Assembly: GCA_017545245.1 (NCBI GenBank) | Contig: JAFWPB010000054.1 | Coordinates: 1 to 38,255, forward strand | Source of the DNA: Clostridiales bacterium | GTDB taxonomy: Bacteria > Bacillota > Clostridia > Saccharofermentanales > Saccharofermentanaceae | Length of the DNA stretch: 38,255 nucleotides | Direction: 5' to 3' | Part shown: piece by piece, positions 1-11,226 of the stretch | How positions within the stretch are numbered: position 1 is the stretch's first letter | Layout: the number at the start of each line of letters is the position of its first letter | Translations under genes and position numbers: made by a program | Notes under the pieces: generated by a model | Told to the model about the DNA's origin: nothing | The model's database searches: none | What the model saw: the letters and a program-made list of their open reading frames with translations, nothing else

Positions 1-1
1 G

Positions 2-841
2 GACAAGGGCTATCGCGAATATGTTAATTCCCTCATGAAGGTGGACCGTCTCTCTGATGCGGAAGGAAAAGAGATAAAGGAGAAGCTGAGTGTCAGCTTT
101 GACGAGATCGCGGAGCTTCTGAAGGCGGCATCTTCCGCACTGGCGGATCAGACCGGATATATTTCCCTGGCGATGACACCAAAGCTGACGAGCAGTTATC
201 TGACGCAGCTGAAGATGCTCATGATCGAACCGGGTAAGGTCCTGGTCGTGGTCGTGCTTTCGGCCGGCGTCGTGAAGAACCGTATGGTACGTATTCCGGA
301 TTTTCTGACACAGGAACAGATCGCACAGATTTCCAATGCAGTAGAACAGGGCTTGAGCGGACTTCCTCTTTCTGAGATCTCACTGATCACGGTGGCTACC
401 GCGGCAAAAGGAAACCAGAAAGTCGAACTTCCGGAAGCACTTCTGAATCAAGTGCTTTACGAGGCGTATACGGCGATCAAGCAGGCAGATAATCTGGATG
501 TGTATATGCAGGGCAAGCACAGGATGCTGTCACTCCCGGAATTCTCCGATACGAAACGGGCGCAAGGGCTTTTCGATACGCTTTCACATGACGGTCTGGT
601 GGCCGGATATGTGGATGAAGTCACCAAACAGGATGAGAAGAAGGAGTACATGATCCGGATCGGCCAGGAAATCACACTGGAAGGCCTGGATGATTGCAGT
701 TTTATCACCACGACTTACAATGTGGGCGGTAAGGTGGCCGGAAATATCGGTGTCATCGGGCCAAAGAGAATGGAATACAGCAAAGTCATCTCGCAGATCA
801 ATTTCGTACGCATGATGCTAGATGAAAAATTGAAACAATAA
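2..841 (+). CDS. hrcA: Heat-inducible transcription repressor HrcA (5' partial)
   Basis: HrcA is the repressor of class I heat-shock genes; it binds the CIRCE operator and depends on GroEL for folding. The reading frame is open from base 2 and begins DKGYREYVNSLM, which matches the end of the conserved winged-helix segment of HrcA. The gene therefore starts upstream of the window, and the ATG at 35 is internal. About 279 codons are visible against roughly 340 in the family, so about 60 residues carrying most of the DNA-binding domain are missing. The visible part is the GAF-like and dimerisation region, ending FVRMMLDEKLKQ. It heads an operon with grpE, 25 nt downstream. No CIRCE repeat is visible because the promoter lies outside. 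The identification is supported by both sequence and gene order. Confidence 0.95.
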   Translation, partial: DKGYREYVNSLMKVDRLSDAEGKEIKEKLSVSFDEIAELLKAASSALADQTGYISLAMTPKLTSSYLTQLKMLMIEPGKVLVVVVLSAGVVKNRMVRIPDFLTQEQIAQISNAVEQGLSGLPLSEISLITVATAAKGNQKVELPEALLNQVLYEAYTAIKQADNLDVYMQGKHRMLSLPEFSDTKRAQGLFDTLSHDGLVAGYVDEVTKQDEKKEYMIRIGQEITLEGLDDCSFITTTYNVGGKVAGNIGVIGPKRMEYSKVISQINFVRMMLDEKLKQ

Positions 842-866
842 TAGCTATAGGAAAAGAGGCAAGGAA

Positions 867-1460
867 ATGAAGAAGAAACCTGAGAACGACGAAGAGCTTG
901 AGGTAGAAAAGCCAGAGAAAGAGAGTACTGCTGAGAAAGAGAATTCCAAAGAAGAAGTACTGGAATTTCCGGAAGATGACGGATCGGAAGGATCCGAAGA
1001 GACGTCTGAAGAAGATAGTAAAGAAGCAGAACTGGCTGAGTTGAAGGACCGCTATATGAGACTTCTGGCCGAGTACGATAACTTCAGAAGACGTACGCAG
1101 AAGGAAAAAGAAGCCATCTACGCAGATGCCATCTCTGAAGTTGTGAAAGAGTGGCTGCCTCTGGTAGATGATATTGAGAGAGCCGTTGCATCGACCGAGA
1201 ATATGGATGAGAATTCTGTTGAAAAAGTAGCAGAGGGAATCAAGCTGATCGGCAAGCAGGCGGTAAATGTATTGAATAAGATCGGTGTCGAGGAGATCGA
1301 AGGAAAAGAGGGCGAAACTTTTGACCCGAATCTCCATGAAGCCGTAATGCATGTGGAAGACGATTCTCTTGGTGAGCAGGAGATCGCACAGGTATTCCAG
1401 AAAGGCTATACCTGTAAGGGTAAGGTGATCCGCCACACGGTAGTAAAAGTAGCAAACTGA
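867..1460 (+). CDS. grpE: Nucleotide exchange factor GrpE
   Basis: GrpE releases ADP from DnaK during the chaperone cycle. The 197-residue product has the usual architecture: a very acidic, disordered N-terminus (about residues 1-50, rich in E, K and S), a long helical region with the signature LLAEYDNFRRRTQKEKE (about 66-82), and a C-terminal beta domain ending KGYTCKGKVIRHTVVKVAN. The length is normal. The start ATG at 867 follows a purine-rich AGAGGCAAGGAA ribosome binding site. It is second in the operon, between hrcA and clpP, and is probably cotranscribed with dnaK and dnaJ and repressed by HrcA. Confidence 0.97.
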   Translation: MKKKPENDEELEVEKPEKESTAEKENSKEEVLEFPEDDGSEGSEETSEEDSKEAELAELKDRYMRLLAEYDNFRRRTQKEKEAIYADAISEVVKEWLPLVDDIERAVASTENMDENSVEKVAEGIKLIGKQAVNVLNKIGVEEIEGKEGETFDPNLHEAVMHVEDDSLGEQEIAQVFQKGYTCKGKVIRHTVVKVAN

Positions 1461-1501
1461 CGAGAAATCGAAATTATAACTATTGAAAAGGAGTTAACAC
1501 T

Positions 1502-3992
<2,491 letters not shown>

Positions 3993-4058
3993 TCCGAAAC
4001 AGATGGTCATTTCCGATGACCTCACCTGCAAACAACATAAAAAGATGTAAGTGATGGT

Positions 4059-4089
4059 GGGGCTGTGCACGAATTTTCGTGACAGCCTC
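4059..4089 (+). promoter_or_regulatory. Stable hairpin in the dnaK-dnaJ gap
   Basis: GGCTGT (4061-4066) pairs with ACAGCC (4082-4087), and CACGAA (4068-4073) pairs with TTCGTG (4076-4081), with one bulged G at 4067. There is no T-tract after it, so it is not a classical terminator. It sits about 15 nt before the dnaJ ribosome binding site and may mark an mRNA processing site or set the dnaK:dnaJ ratio (inference). Confidence 0.6.
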
Positions 4090-4118
4090 CCATTGCTACA
4101 AACAAGGAGGAAGAAGCT

Positions 4119-5249
4119 TTGGCTGAGCAAAAGCGCGATTATTATGAGGTATTAGGAGTCAGCAAAGGTGTCTCCGATGAAGAATTAAAGAAAGCCTACC
4201 GAAAGATGGCGAAGCAGTATCACCCGGACCTTCACCCAGGTGATAAGGAAGCAGAAGCCAAATTCAAGGAGTGCAACGAGGCCTATGCGGTGCTCTCTGA
4301 TGCAGATAAGCGTCGTACGTATGACCAGTTCGGTCATGCCGGCGTAGACGGACAAGGCTTCTCTGGTTTCAATGGGACCGCAGTAGATCTGGGAGATATC
4401 TTCGGATCTTTCTTCGGTGGTGCTTTTGGCGGCGGCGGAAGAAGAAACAATGGTCCTCAGCGCGGTGCTGACCTCAAGTACAATATGTCGCTGGACTTTA
4501 TGGAAGCGGCATTTGGTGTAGATAAGACCATTACGATCAACAAAGAAGACATCTGCGGCGTTTGTAAAGGCTCTGGCGCAGCGGCGGGCTCCAATCCGGA
4601 AACCTGTCCGACATGCCGAGGCAGCGGACGTATCCAGCAGCAGACCCAGACTCTCTTTGGTATGACCATGGTGACACGTGACTGTCCGGCTTGTAACGGA
4701 CGTGGTACTGTGATCAAGAATCCGTGTCCGAATTGCCGTGGCCGTGGCCGTGCTGTGATTCGAAAAGAACTGAAGGTCCACATTCCGGCCGGTGTAGATA
4801 CGGGTGATATGCTCCCGATCGCAAACGAAGGTGAGCCAGGCACACGTGGCGGCCCGTACGGAACACTGTATATCCAGTTCCGCGTGAAGTCGCATCCGAT
4901 CCTGCAAAGACAGGGCAACAACACATACTGTGAAGTTCCGATCACATTTACCCAGGCGGCACTTGGTGCGGATGTCAACGTGGTCACGATCGATGGTGAA
5001 CAGGCCGTTCACGTAAAAGAAGGCACCCAGCCGGGCGATACTCTGACACTTCGTGGAAAAGGTATTCCGTTCAAGAACAGAGCAGGTGTCCGTGGTGACC
5101 ATACCGTCCGCTTCGTGATCGAGGTACCGGTAAAACTTTCGGAAGACCAGAAAGCAAAACTCCGCTCTTTCGATACGACTCTGACCGAGAAAAACTACCA
5201 GAAGCGTGGAAGCTTCTTCGATCGTGTGAAGAACATGTTTGGAAAGTAA
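4119..5249 (+). CDS. dnaJ: Chaperone protein DnaJ (Hsp40)
   Basis: Class I J-protein that delivers substrates to DnaK and stimulates its ATPase. The 376-residue product has an N-terminal J domain (about 5-70) with the essential HPD motif in [10 protein letters not shown] Gly/Phe-rich linker follows, then a zinc-binding domain with four CxxCxGxG-type repeats (from CGVCKGSG to CPNCRGRG), and a C-terminal substrate-binding region. The start is TTG at 4119, directly supported by an AAGGAGG site at 4104-4110 and by the normal start ...[10 protein letters not shown]. The TTG start may lower translation relative to dnaK. It is the last recognised chaperone gene of the operon; no terminator is seen in the 33 nt before the next gene. 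Confidence 0.97.
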   Translation: MAEQKRDYYEVLGVSKGVSDEELKKAYRKMAKQYHPDLHPGDKEAEAKFKECNEAYAVLSDADKRRTYDQFGHAGVDGQGFSGFNGTAVDLGDIFGSFFGGAFGGGGRRNNGPQRGADLKYNMSLDFMEAAFGVDKTITINKEDICGVCKGSGAAAGSNPETCPTCRGSGRIQQQTQTLFGMTMVTRDCPACNGRGTVIKNPCPNCRGRGRAVIRKELKVHIPAGVDTGDMLPIANEGEPGTRGGPYGTLYIQFRVKSHPILQRQGNNTYCEVPITFTQAALGADVNVVTIDGEQAVHVKEGTQPGDTLTLRGKGIPFKNRAGVRGDHTVRFVIEVPVKLSEDQKAKLRSFDTTLTEKNYQKRGSFFDRVKNMFGK

Positions 5250-5282
5250 TAAGACGCAGAAGCTTTTGGAGGGAAATGACGG

Positions 5283-7229
5283 ATGGGACCTGGTGAAAAT
5301 AAGCAGATCAAACCGCTTATCGTGACATTGCTCATTATCGTGATGGCATGGCTCGCTCTTGTTTTTGTGATGCCGAAACTGTCCATATGGTCGTCCGTAT
5401 CCCAGGTCAAAGCTGCCAATTATACCAAGGTCGAAGCAGGTAAAGAATACACTTACAGTGTACTGATGCCTTACGAAACACTCGATTCTTTCGAGATCTA
5501 TTTAAAAGATACGAAGGGCAAAACAAAAGCTGTCTCTGCATTGGACGCTGAAATTCGCCTGCAGGATAAAGATGGGAATGTCCTGTTTTCACAGGACATT
5601 ACTTCTGCTTACGAAAGTACGGTCAAACTCCCCGGTAAGCTCTCTGTTTCGGCAGGCGATGCGTACAAGTGGATCTTCCGCCTTCGTTCTCCGATTGCCG
5701 ATCCGGATGCACTGGAAATCGGCTGTACGGACGATGGATATCTGGCATTTCGGATGTTTGGAAGAAAGGCATCGAATCCGGGTGACATGAAGTTTACTTT
5801 TGTTTTCCTGGTCGTAGCCGCTCTGGTCCTGATGTATGTGTACACATACAATTCCGATGACCTGAAGAAAAAAGAAAAGCTGGAAACACTGCTTTTTTAT
5901 GCCGGAATCGTAATGGCAGTTTTTCTGGTGAACCAGTTCTTCGACCTGATGATGATCTCCAAAGCAGGACTTCGGATGATCGAATCCATCAAGGCCGGAG
6001 ACTTCTTCCATTACTATGACTATTCCTATAAGCATGAACTGGTGCAGGGAAGTGTAGTCGGATACTTCGGGTATAACTACAGTGTTCTGACGATCCTACC
6101 TGTTGCGATCATTCTTTTCCCGTTCAGCTTTTTCCTTGATGCAAACCTCGCAACAGAATTCTCGCAATACGCAGTCGTTATGTATTTCGACATTATCGTT
6201 GCGATCCTTGTCTGCTGCTCGATCAAGATGACGAAAAAGGTCTGCCAGGCCTGCGATATGTCAACGCAGTACAGCAAGAACGTAAAGAAAGCCTATGCGT
6301 TCTCCTCCGTTCTGATCTTTTCTTCCATCGCCATCGGCCAGCTGGACATCTTCTACATACTCTTGATCCTTTGGGCATTGCCGTTCTATTATTCCAAGAA
6401 GTATAAGACATTCTCGCTGATCATGTCTTTTGCTGTTGTGATGAAGCTTTTCCCACTGATGATCTTTATTCCTTTGATTCTTCTTACCCACAAGAAAGTG
6501 AAGGACATTCTGCTTCATACGGCCATCTGCCTTTCCGTTCCTCTGGGTATCAAACTGATCTTTGAGCGGGGAACCGGTTATTCGACGATCATGACCATGA
6601 TGGAGGAAGAATACAGTTTCACGGACCGCTTATTCGGTTCGAATATCGGCGGAATGTTTGGTTTGTTCGTTCTTTGTTTCGCCTTGATCTGCATCTTCTG
6701 TTACATGAAGAAGTGTAATACGGATAATAAAAAAGAACTTCTGTACCATTCGATGCTGGCAATCTTTGCTGTATACGGATCTTTCATGATGTTCGTTCAA
6801 TATAACAGTCAGTGGCTGATTCCGTTTGCATTGTCACTTGCGTTCCTGATGCCTTTCTTCAACGAGAGAAAACTTCTGGTTCTCAATACGATCCTGGAGG
6901 TTTTGGTCATTCTTCTGGGATGCATATTCGGCGATTCCATTCATATGGCAAATTTCGGTATCCTCGCATCGCCTGAATGCTATTACGAAGGATTGTCGAT
7001 TGGAGACATCTTATACGTCCGTTTCCCGCAGGGCCCGCTTGTGATCAATACACTCATGGCGTCGATCATCATTTACCTTGTCGTATACTTCTGGAAAGCA
7101 AGCAGAAAGGAAGACTTCACCAGAGATCTTTCCACAGAACATGCTCTTCCGAGTGAACTGGTCACAGGAAAGATATGGGTACTGTATGGATTTATTCTGT
7201 TCTTCCTGTGGGGATACTTCTACGTCTGA
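5283..7229 (+). CDS. Polytopic membrane protein, GT-C/GT87-like putative glycosyltransferase
   Basis: A 648-residue integral membrane protein. One N-terminal transmembrane helix (about 11-31) is followed by an extracytoplasmic, probably beta-rich segment (about 40-170), and then by roughly ten or more hydrophobic helices to the C-terminus. The segment IGQLDIFYILLILWALPFYY...VMKLFPLMIFIPL resembles the GQ...K.xP pattern of polyprenyl-phosphate-dependent mannosyltransferases (GT87, DUF2029). I infer a role in envelope glycan or lipid-linked sugar transfer; the substrate is unknown. A GGAGGG site precedes the ATG at 5283. It lies only 33 nt after dnaJ with no visible terminator, so read-through from the heat-shock operon is possible. 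Its stop faces the stop of the minus-strand CapA gene 14 nt away. The family call is moderate; the membrane protein call is firm. Confidence 0.6.
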   Translation: MGPGENKQIKPLIVTLLIIVMAWLALVFVMPKLSIWSSVSQVKAANYTKVEAGKEYTYSVLMPYETLDSFEIYLKDTKGKTKAVSALDAEIRLQDKDGNVLFSQDITSAYESTVKLPGKLSVSAGDAYKWIFRLRSPIADPDALEIGCTDDGYLAFRMFGRKASNPGDMKFTFVFLVVAALVLMYVYTYNSDDLKKKEKLETLLFYAGIVMAVFLVNQFFDLMMISKAGLRMIESIKAGDFFHYYDYSYKHELVQGSVVGYFGYNYSVLTILPVAIILFPFSFFLDANLATEFSQYAVVMYFDIIVAILVCCSIKMTKKVCQACDMSTQYSKNVKKAYAFSSVLIFSSIAIGQLDIFYILLILWALPFYYSKKYKTFSLIMSFAVVMKLFPLMIFIPLILLTHKKVKDILLHTAICLSVPLGIKLIFERGTGYSTIMTMMEEEYSFTDRLFGSNIGGMFGLFVLCFALICIFCYMKKCNTDNKKELLYHSMLAIFAVYGSFMMFVQYNSQWLIPFALSLAFLMPFFNERKLLVLNTILEVLVILLGCIFGDSIHMANFGILASPECYYEGLSIGDILYVRFPQGPLVINTLMASIIIYLVVYFWKASRKEDFTRDLSTEHALPSELVTGKIWVLYGFILFFLWGYFYV

Positions 7230-7245
7230 TCCTTGTCTGATCCTT
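7224..7245. repeat. 11-bp perfect tandem duplication at a convergent junction
   Basis: GTCTGATCCTT occurs twice in tandem (7224-7234 and 7235-7245). The first copy contains the stop of the plus-strand membrane gene (TGA 7227-7229), and the second reaches the stop of the minus-strand gene (7244-7246). It is probably a slippage event. Confidence 0.8.
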
Positions 7246-9244
7246 ATTCAGAGATATTGGTGAAGCGGCTCTGTGTGAATACACGATTCCAGAGAGAGTA
7301 GACATAACTTGGAGTTACGTTCCAGTTTCTGTGTGTATGAGCGATTTCGGTAGTATAGTTTCCTGCCGGATAGACAGTATATTTTCCATCATCTGTGACG
7401 TGGTTTACAAGCGGTACAGCTTCTGCATAATCGATCGTTACCTTATCGCCATCTTTCTTAAAGCTGACACGTGCCATCGCTTCGACACTTCTCTCAGGCT
7501 GTGACATGTTCGAAACGAAATTACCCAGTGAGTAATAACACGGAACTTTCTTTCCGGTATTGGATACGACGATCTCCAAAGGCTGAATAACATGCGGATG
7601 ACATCCGATGATCAGGTCGGCTCCGGCATCAGCCATCTGCTGAGCGAGGTTTCTCTGATAAGAGTTTGGAGTATGCGTGTATTCTTCACCCCAGTGAGGG
7701 AAGACGATTACGATGTCAGCCTGTTCTCTGGCCTTGGCAATATCCGAACGGACAAGATCCATATCCAGGAGCTTGACCATGTACTTCGAATCGCTTGGCA
7801 GTACAAATCCGTTCAGGTCAAAGGTGTAGTTCAGGAAAGCAACCTTGATACCGCTGTATTCACCAACAACGATCGTGTCATAATCTTTCTGGGATGCATA
7901 AAGTCCGGTCAGAAGAACACCTTCCTGGCTCTTCCAGAAGGAAACGTCATCCAGTACGACAGATCTGCCTTTATCCCAGCTGTGGTTGGTAGCGTGAGTA
8001 ATGACATTGAATCCGGCTTTTACTACCGCTGTACCTGCTTCAAGAGGACTTGCGAACTGCGGATAACCTGACCACATGGAGGAGTTTCCTGTAAGCAGTA
8101 CTTCCTGGTTGATAACTTTGATCTCTGCATCCTTGATCTCATCCTTGATGTTCTCATAGATACGATCGTAGTTGTAGGATCCGTCACTCTGGCGGCCGGA
8201 CTGTATGATCTTGTCGTGATACAGATTATCGCCGACGGCAATCAATTCGATGAAAACCGGCTCGTCTACAGGCGGTTCTTCTTCAAGGAAACCATAACGC
8301 TTGCAGATATCACGGAATTCCGGAGACTTGGAAAAATACTCAATGACTTGCTTTCTGTCCATGCTCTTGTCAAGCTGGCCCAGCCAGTAAGAAATACCGT
8401 CGCTGTCCGGCTCTCTGCCAAGATAGGTAGCATAGAGGCGGTCCAGGAAATCTTCATTGCTTGTCTTGATTCCGATGAACTCAGAGGATTCGAAGAAGAA
8501 TCTTGCTGTGGCCATGGCAGAGGTCTCTTGATTGGTCAATGCCATGCTCCAGTATTTCAGACCGTCATCTTCCGGTTCACGGTTGAGACAGTAGGTGTAC
8601 AGTCTTGTAGTAAAAAGTTTCGAATAGGTAGAAGCCTTCGTTGCTTTTGCAGTAGGCGCACCGGACTTGACTCCGTAACTTGCGCAGATATTACACCACT
8701 CGGTCGAGTCGATGAAGCAGTCGATGATCACGTCACGGCTCTTTCTTCCTGCATTTAACTCGTTCAGCCAGTAAACCTTTCCGGATTCATCCGGTTCTCT
8801 TCCAAAGAATGTAAGATAGAGTGCATCCAGAAAAGCAGGGTGGCTCAGCTGCTTGCCGGAGAATTCGTCACTGGAAAGGAATGCACGCGCGATGTCCGCT
8901 CCGGTAAGATTACCTTCAGAAAGCTCGCGTACCCAGTATTCTTTGCCGGCAGGATCAGAAGTGCGTCCCATCGCAACCAGGTAGAGATGGTCAACAAAAC
9001 CTTCGATCGTAAGATCGGCGGAAGCGTCGGATTCAGGAGCAGTATATCTGCTGCGGAAAGGGAATTTTCTGGATTCGGTAATCGTCAACTTTCCCGACGG
9101 ATTCATGGATTTCACAGAATCCGCATCGGCGTTGGAACCGGCACAAAGGAAGACCGGCAGGATCAGTGATACGATCAGAGCAGCAACCGCACTCGCAGTT
9201 GCTCTTCTTCTTTTTCTCTTAGCATTTCTTGTTGACGAAACCAC
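7244..9244 (-). CDS. Secreted protein: four DUF4214 repeats fused to a CapA-type (PGA_cap) metallophosphatase domain
   Basis: A 666-residue exported protein. It has a basic N-terminus (NAKRKRRR) and a hydrophobic signal or anchor segment, followed by four DUF4214-like repeats (about 80-300; each has the form LY...GREPD..G..YW...L). A CapA-like poly-gamma-glutamate capsule domain then runs from about 328 to 600, with the family motifs AVGDNLYH, NQEV, THATNHSWD, FPHWGEEY, GCHPHVIQP and YSLGNFVSN, probably binding metal. Known CapA proteins act in envelope polymer synthesis or export; the substrate here is unknown. I chose GTG 9244 because a GGGGTA site lies 8 nt upstream; an in-frame TTG at 9265 lacks a site. 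It stands alone, transcribed away from prmA. Its DUF4214 block is homologous to the C-terminus of the LRR protein at the right end of the window. Confidence 0.85.
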   Translation of the reverse strand: MVSSTRNAKRKRRRATASAVAALIVSLILPVFLCAGSNADADSVKSMNPSGKLTITESRKFPFRSRYTAPESDASADLTIEGFVDHLYLVAMGRTSDPAGKEYWVRELSEGNLTGADIARAFLSSDEFSGKQLSHPAFLDALYLTFFGREPDESGKVYWLNELNAGRKSRDVIIDCFIDSTEWCNICASYGVKSGAPTAKATKASTYSKLFTTRLYTYCLNREPEDDGLKYWSMALTNQETSAMATARFFFESSEFIGIKTSNEDFLDRLYATYLGREPDSDGISYWLGQLDKSMDRKQVIEYFSKSPEFRDICKRYGFLEEEPPVDEPVFIELIAVGDNLYHDKIIQSGRQSDGSYNYDRIYENIKDEIKDAEIKVINQEVLLTGNSSMWSGYPQFASPLEAGTAVVKAGFNVITHATNHSWDKGRSVVLDDVSFWKSQEGVLLTGLYASQKDYDTIVVGEYSGIKVAFLNYTFDLNGFVLPSDSKYMVKLLDMDLVRSDIAKAREQADIVIVFPHWGEEYTHTPNSYQRNLAQQMADAGADLIIGCHPHVIQPLEIVVSNTGKKVPCYYSLGNFVSNMSQPERSVEAMARVSFKKDGDKVTIDYAEAVPLVNHVTDDGKYTVYPAGNYTTEIAHTHRNWNVTPSYVYSLWNRVFTQSRFTNISE

Positions 9245-9465
9245 GTGTTCTACCCCAAACCTCAATATCTAGTTCTGCCTGACGACAAAAACTCTACATA
9301 TAGTTTATGATACTTATTAGAATAACTCAACAGAAAAATCGGATTTTCATGATCAATTTATAAGATATATTGATTTGTGATATGCAAAAAGAACTTGGCA
9401 ACTTCTCCATATAGGATTTACAATTAGAACGTTAGATATTCAAAACAAAAGTGAGAGTAACGTGT
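9245..9465. other. Divergent intergenic region between the capA-like gene and prmA
   Basis: This AT-rich stretch of about 220 bases must hold promoters for both directions. I see one good candidate for prmA (listed separately) and no gene, RNA structure or clear terminator. Confidence 0.5.
9395..9424 (+). promoter_or_regulatory. Putative sigma-A promoter of prmA
   Basis: TTGGCA (9395-9400) and TACAAT (9419-9424) are separated by 18 bp; each differs from consensus at one base. The start of prmA lies about 40 nt downstream. Confidence 0.5.
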
Positions 9466-10491
9466 ATGAAATGGGTAGAGATTGAAATCATTACAACTGA
9501 AGAGGCTTCCGATGCGATCTGTGAGATGCTTTCCCAACTGGGTGCGGACGGAATTGCAGTATGTGATCCTCTGGAGATAAAGAGAATTATTGATGATCCG
9601 GATTCACTGGCTTATGCCGACGATGGATTTGTGGATTCACTTGGATCGGATGTCACGATCCACGGCTATTTTGCCGAGTTTGATGATGGTATCCGCCTGG
9701 GTGCCAAGGAAGAAGAATATGAGAATCCGGAAGGCGTAGGTACGATCTATGGAAACATTGCTACCGGTTCAAAGAACCTCGAAGATACGATTTCACTTCT
9801 GGAAGAAAGACTTTCTGCAATCGGTGAGTTCCTGCCGGTCGGAACCGGCAAGGTCTCCTATAAGTATGTGAAGGATGAGGACTGGGAGAATGAGTGGAAG
9901 AAGGATTACCACGCTTTTTCCGTATCCCCGCGTGTGATCATTGCCCCGACTTGGGAACGTGAGAGCGTCTCCGAGACAGCAGAGCAGAAGGTCGTTTATC
10001 TCGACCCGGGTTCTGCTTTTGGTACAGGAACACATGAGACCACATCGATGTGCGCGGAATTTATCGATGAGCATATGTCTCCAGACGATACGATCCTCGA
10101 TGTCGGTTGTGGTTCCGGAATTCTTTCCATCATCTGTGCCAAACTGGGGGCAACTTCCGTGGAAGCTTGCGATATCGACCGTCTGGCCGTAGATGTAGCG
10201 GTAGAAAACTGTAAAGAGAACCAAGTTACGGTCGATTGCTATACCGGTGAACTGAAAGATGCGAAGAAAGAAGGTTACAGCCTCATTATCGCCAATATCG
10301 TGGCAGAAATCATCGCATCGATAGCCCCGGCTGTTCCGGACAAACTCCTTCCGGGTGGCCGGTTCATCACAAGCGGAATCATCGACCATAAGAAAGAAAT
10401 CGCACTGTCGGCTTGTGAAGCGGCCGGTCTTCGTCTTCTGGAAGAGAAGCAGAAGGGTGACTGGCACGCCTATTATTTCGAGAAAGCATAA
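9466..10491 (+). CDS. prmA: Ribosomal protein L11 methyltransferase PrmA
   Basis: S-adenosylmethionine-dependent enzyme that trimethylates ribosomal protein L11. The product of about 341 residues starts MKWVEIEIITTEEA, typical of the family, so I prefer ATG 9466 over the upstream in-frame GTG 9451. The N-terminal domain binds L11. The C-terminal Rossmann domain has the SAM motif LDVGCGSGILSI (about 210-221), preceded by the family block LDPGSAFGTGTHETT, and the catalytic-site motif IIANIVAEII. In many Bacillota prmA lies near dnaJ; here an unrelated membrane gene and a capA-like gene on the other strand intervene. The next gene, a response regulator, starts 49 nt after its stop with no terminator between, so cotranscription is possible. 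Confidence 0.95.
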   Translation: MKWVEIEIITTEEASDAICEMLSQLGADGIAVCDPLEIKRIIDDPDSLAYADDGFVDSLGSDVTIHGYFAEFDDGIRLGAKEEEYENPEGVGTIYGNIATGSKNLEDTISLLEERLSAIGEFLPVGTGKVSYKYVKDEDWENEWKKDYHAFSVSPRVIIAPTWERESVSETAEQKVVYLDPGSAFGTGTHETTSMCAEFIDEHMSPDDTILDVGCGSGILSIICAKLGATSVEACDIDRLAVDVAVENCKENQVTVDCYTGELKDAKKEGYSLIIANIVAEIIASIAPAVPDKLLPGGRFITSGIIDHKKEIALSACEAAGLRLLEEKQKGDWHAYYFEKA

Positions 10492-10539
10492 GGGAAAAGA
10501 GCAGAACTGCCCGAGAAGCGGGAATTGCAGGGAGAGAGT

Positions 10540-11226
10540 ATGGCATATACTATTTTGATCATTGATGATGACAAGGATCTTCTGACCATCATCTCAGACA
10601 TGCTGGAAGGTTATGGATACGAAGTGACACCGGCTTCGTCTGCGGAAGAGGCCTTTGCTCTGCTTTCGAAAAGCTCTTACCACCTGATCCTTCTTGACAT
10701 CAATCTTCCGGACAGCGATGGCTTCTCCATCTGTCAGGAACTTAGAAAAGTCTCTACAGTCCCGGTGATCTTTGCCAGTGCAAGAACGAGTGAGACCGAC
10801 CGGATCAACGGCTATGAAATCGGTGGAGATGATTATCTTCCGAAACCATATTCCATGAAAGAACTCCTGGCAAGAGTGCAGGCCTTGATCAGACGTACCT
10901 ATGGCTTCTCAACAGAAGAAAAGATCATCCGCTTCGGAGATATCTGCGTAAACATCACGGCCCGCTCAGTAACGAAGAATGATGTACCTGTATCTTTATC
11001 CCTTCGCGAGTTTGACCTTCTGGCTTATCTTTGCGAAAACAAGAATCAGGCGCTCCCGAAAGAGAAGATTCTCACATCGGTGTGGGGTGCTTTTATGACG
11101 GCAGAAGCATCGACACTGACCGTGCATATAAGATGGCTTCGTGAAAAACTGGAAGAGGATCCGGCTGAACCGAAGTTTATCAAGACGGTCTATAAAGTCG
11201 GCTACATGCTGGAGGTGCCGGAATGA
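10540..11226 (+). CDS. OmpR/PhoB-family response regulator
   Basis: DNA-binding response regulator of 228 residues. The receiver domain (about 4-118) has the acidic pocket DDD at 9-11, phospho-acceptor Asp53 in LLDINLPDSDG, and Lys in the YLPKPYSMKELLARV switch region. The C-terminal winged-helix domain (about 130-225) has SLREFDLLAYL and a recognition-helix region TVHIRWLREKLEEDP. I chose ATG 10540, 4 nt after an AGGGAGAG site, over the upstream TTG 10525. Its last codons overlap the histidine kinase gene by 4 nt (ATGA), so the two form a cognate pair. It probably controls the downstream ABC transporter genes. Confidence 0.93.
   Translation: MAYTILIIDDDKDLLTIISDMLEGYGYEVTPASSAEEAFALLSKSSYHLILLDINLPDSDGFSICQELRKVSTVPVIFASARTSETDRINGYEIGGDDYLPKPYSMKELLARVQALIRRTYGFSTEEKIIRFGDICVNITARSVTKNDVPVSLSLREFDLLAYLCENKNQALPKEKILTSVWGAFMTAEASTLTVHIRWLREKLEEDPAEPKFIKTVYKVGYMLEVPE

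Noticed and set aside
4185..5102. Minus-strand open frame of 305 codons over dnaJ
   Set aside because: It lies antisense to dnaJ, with no family pattern. It results from the codon bias of the real gene.
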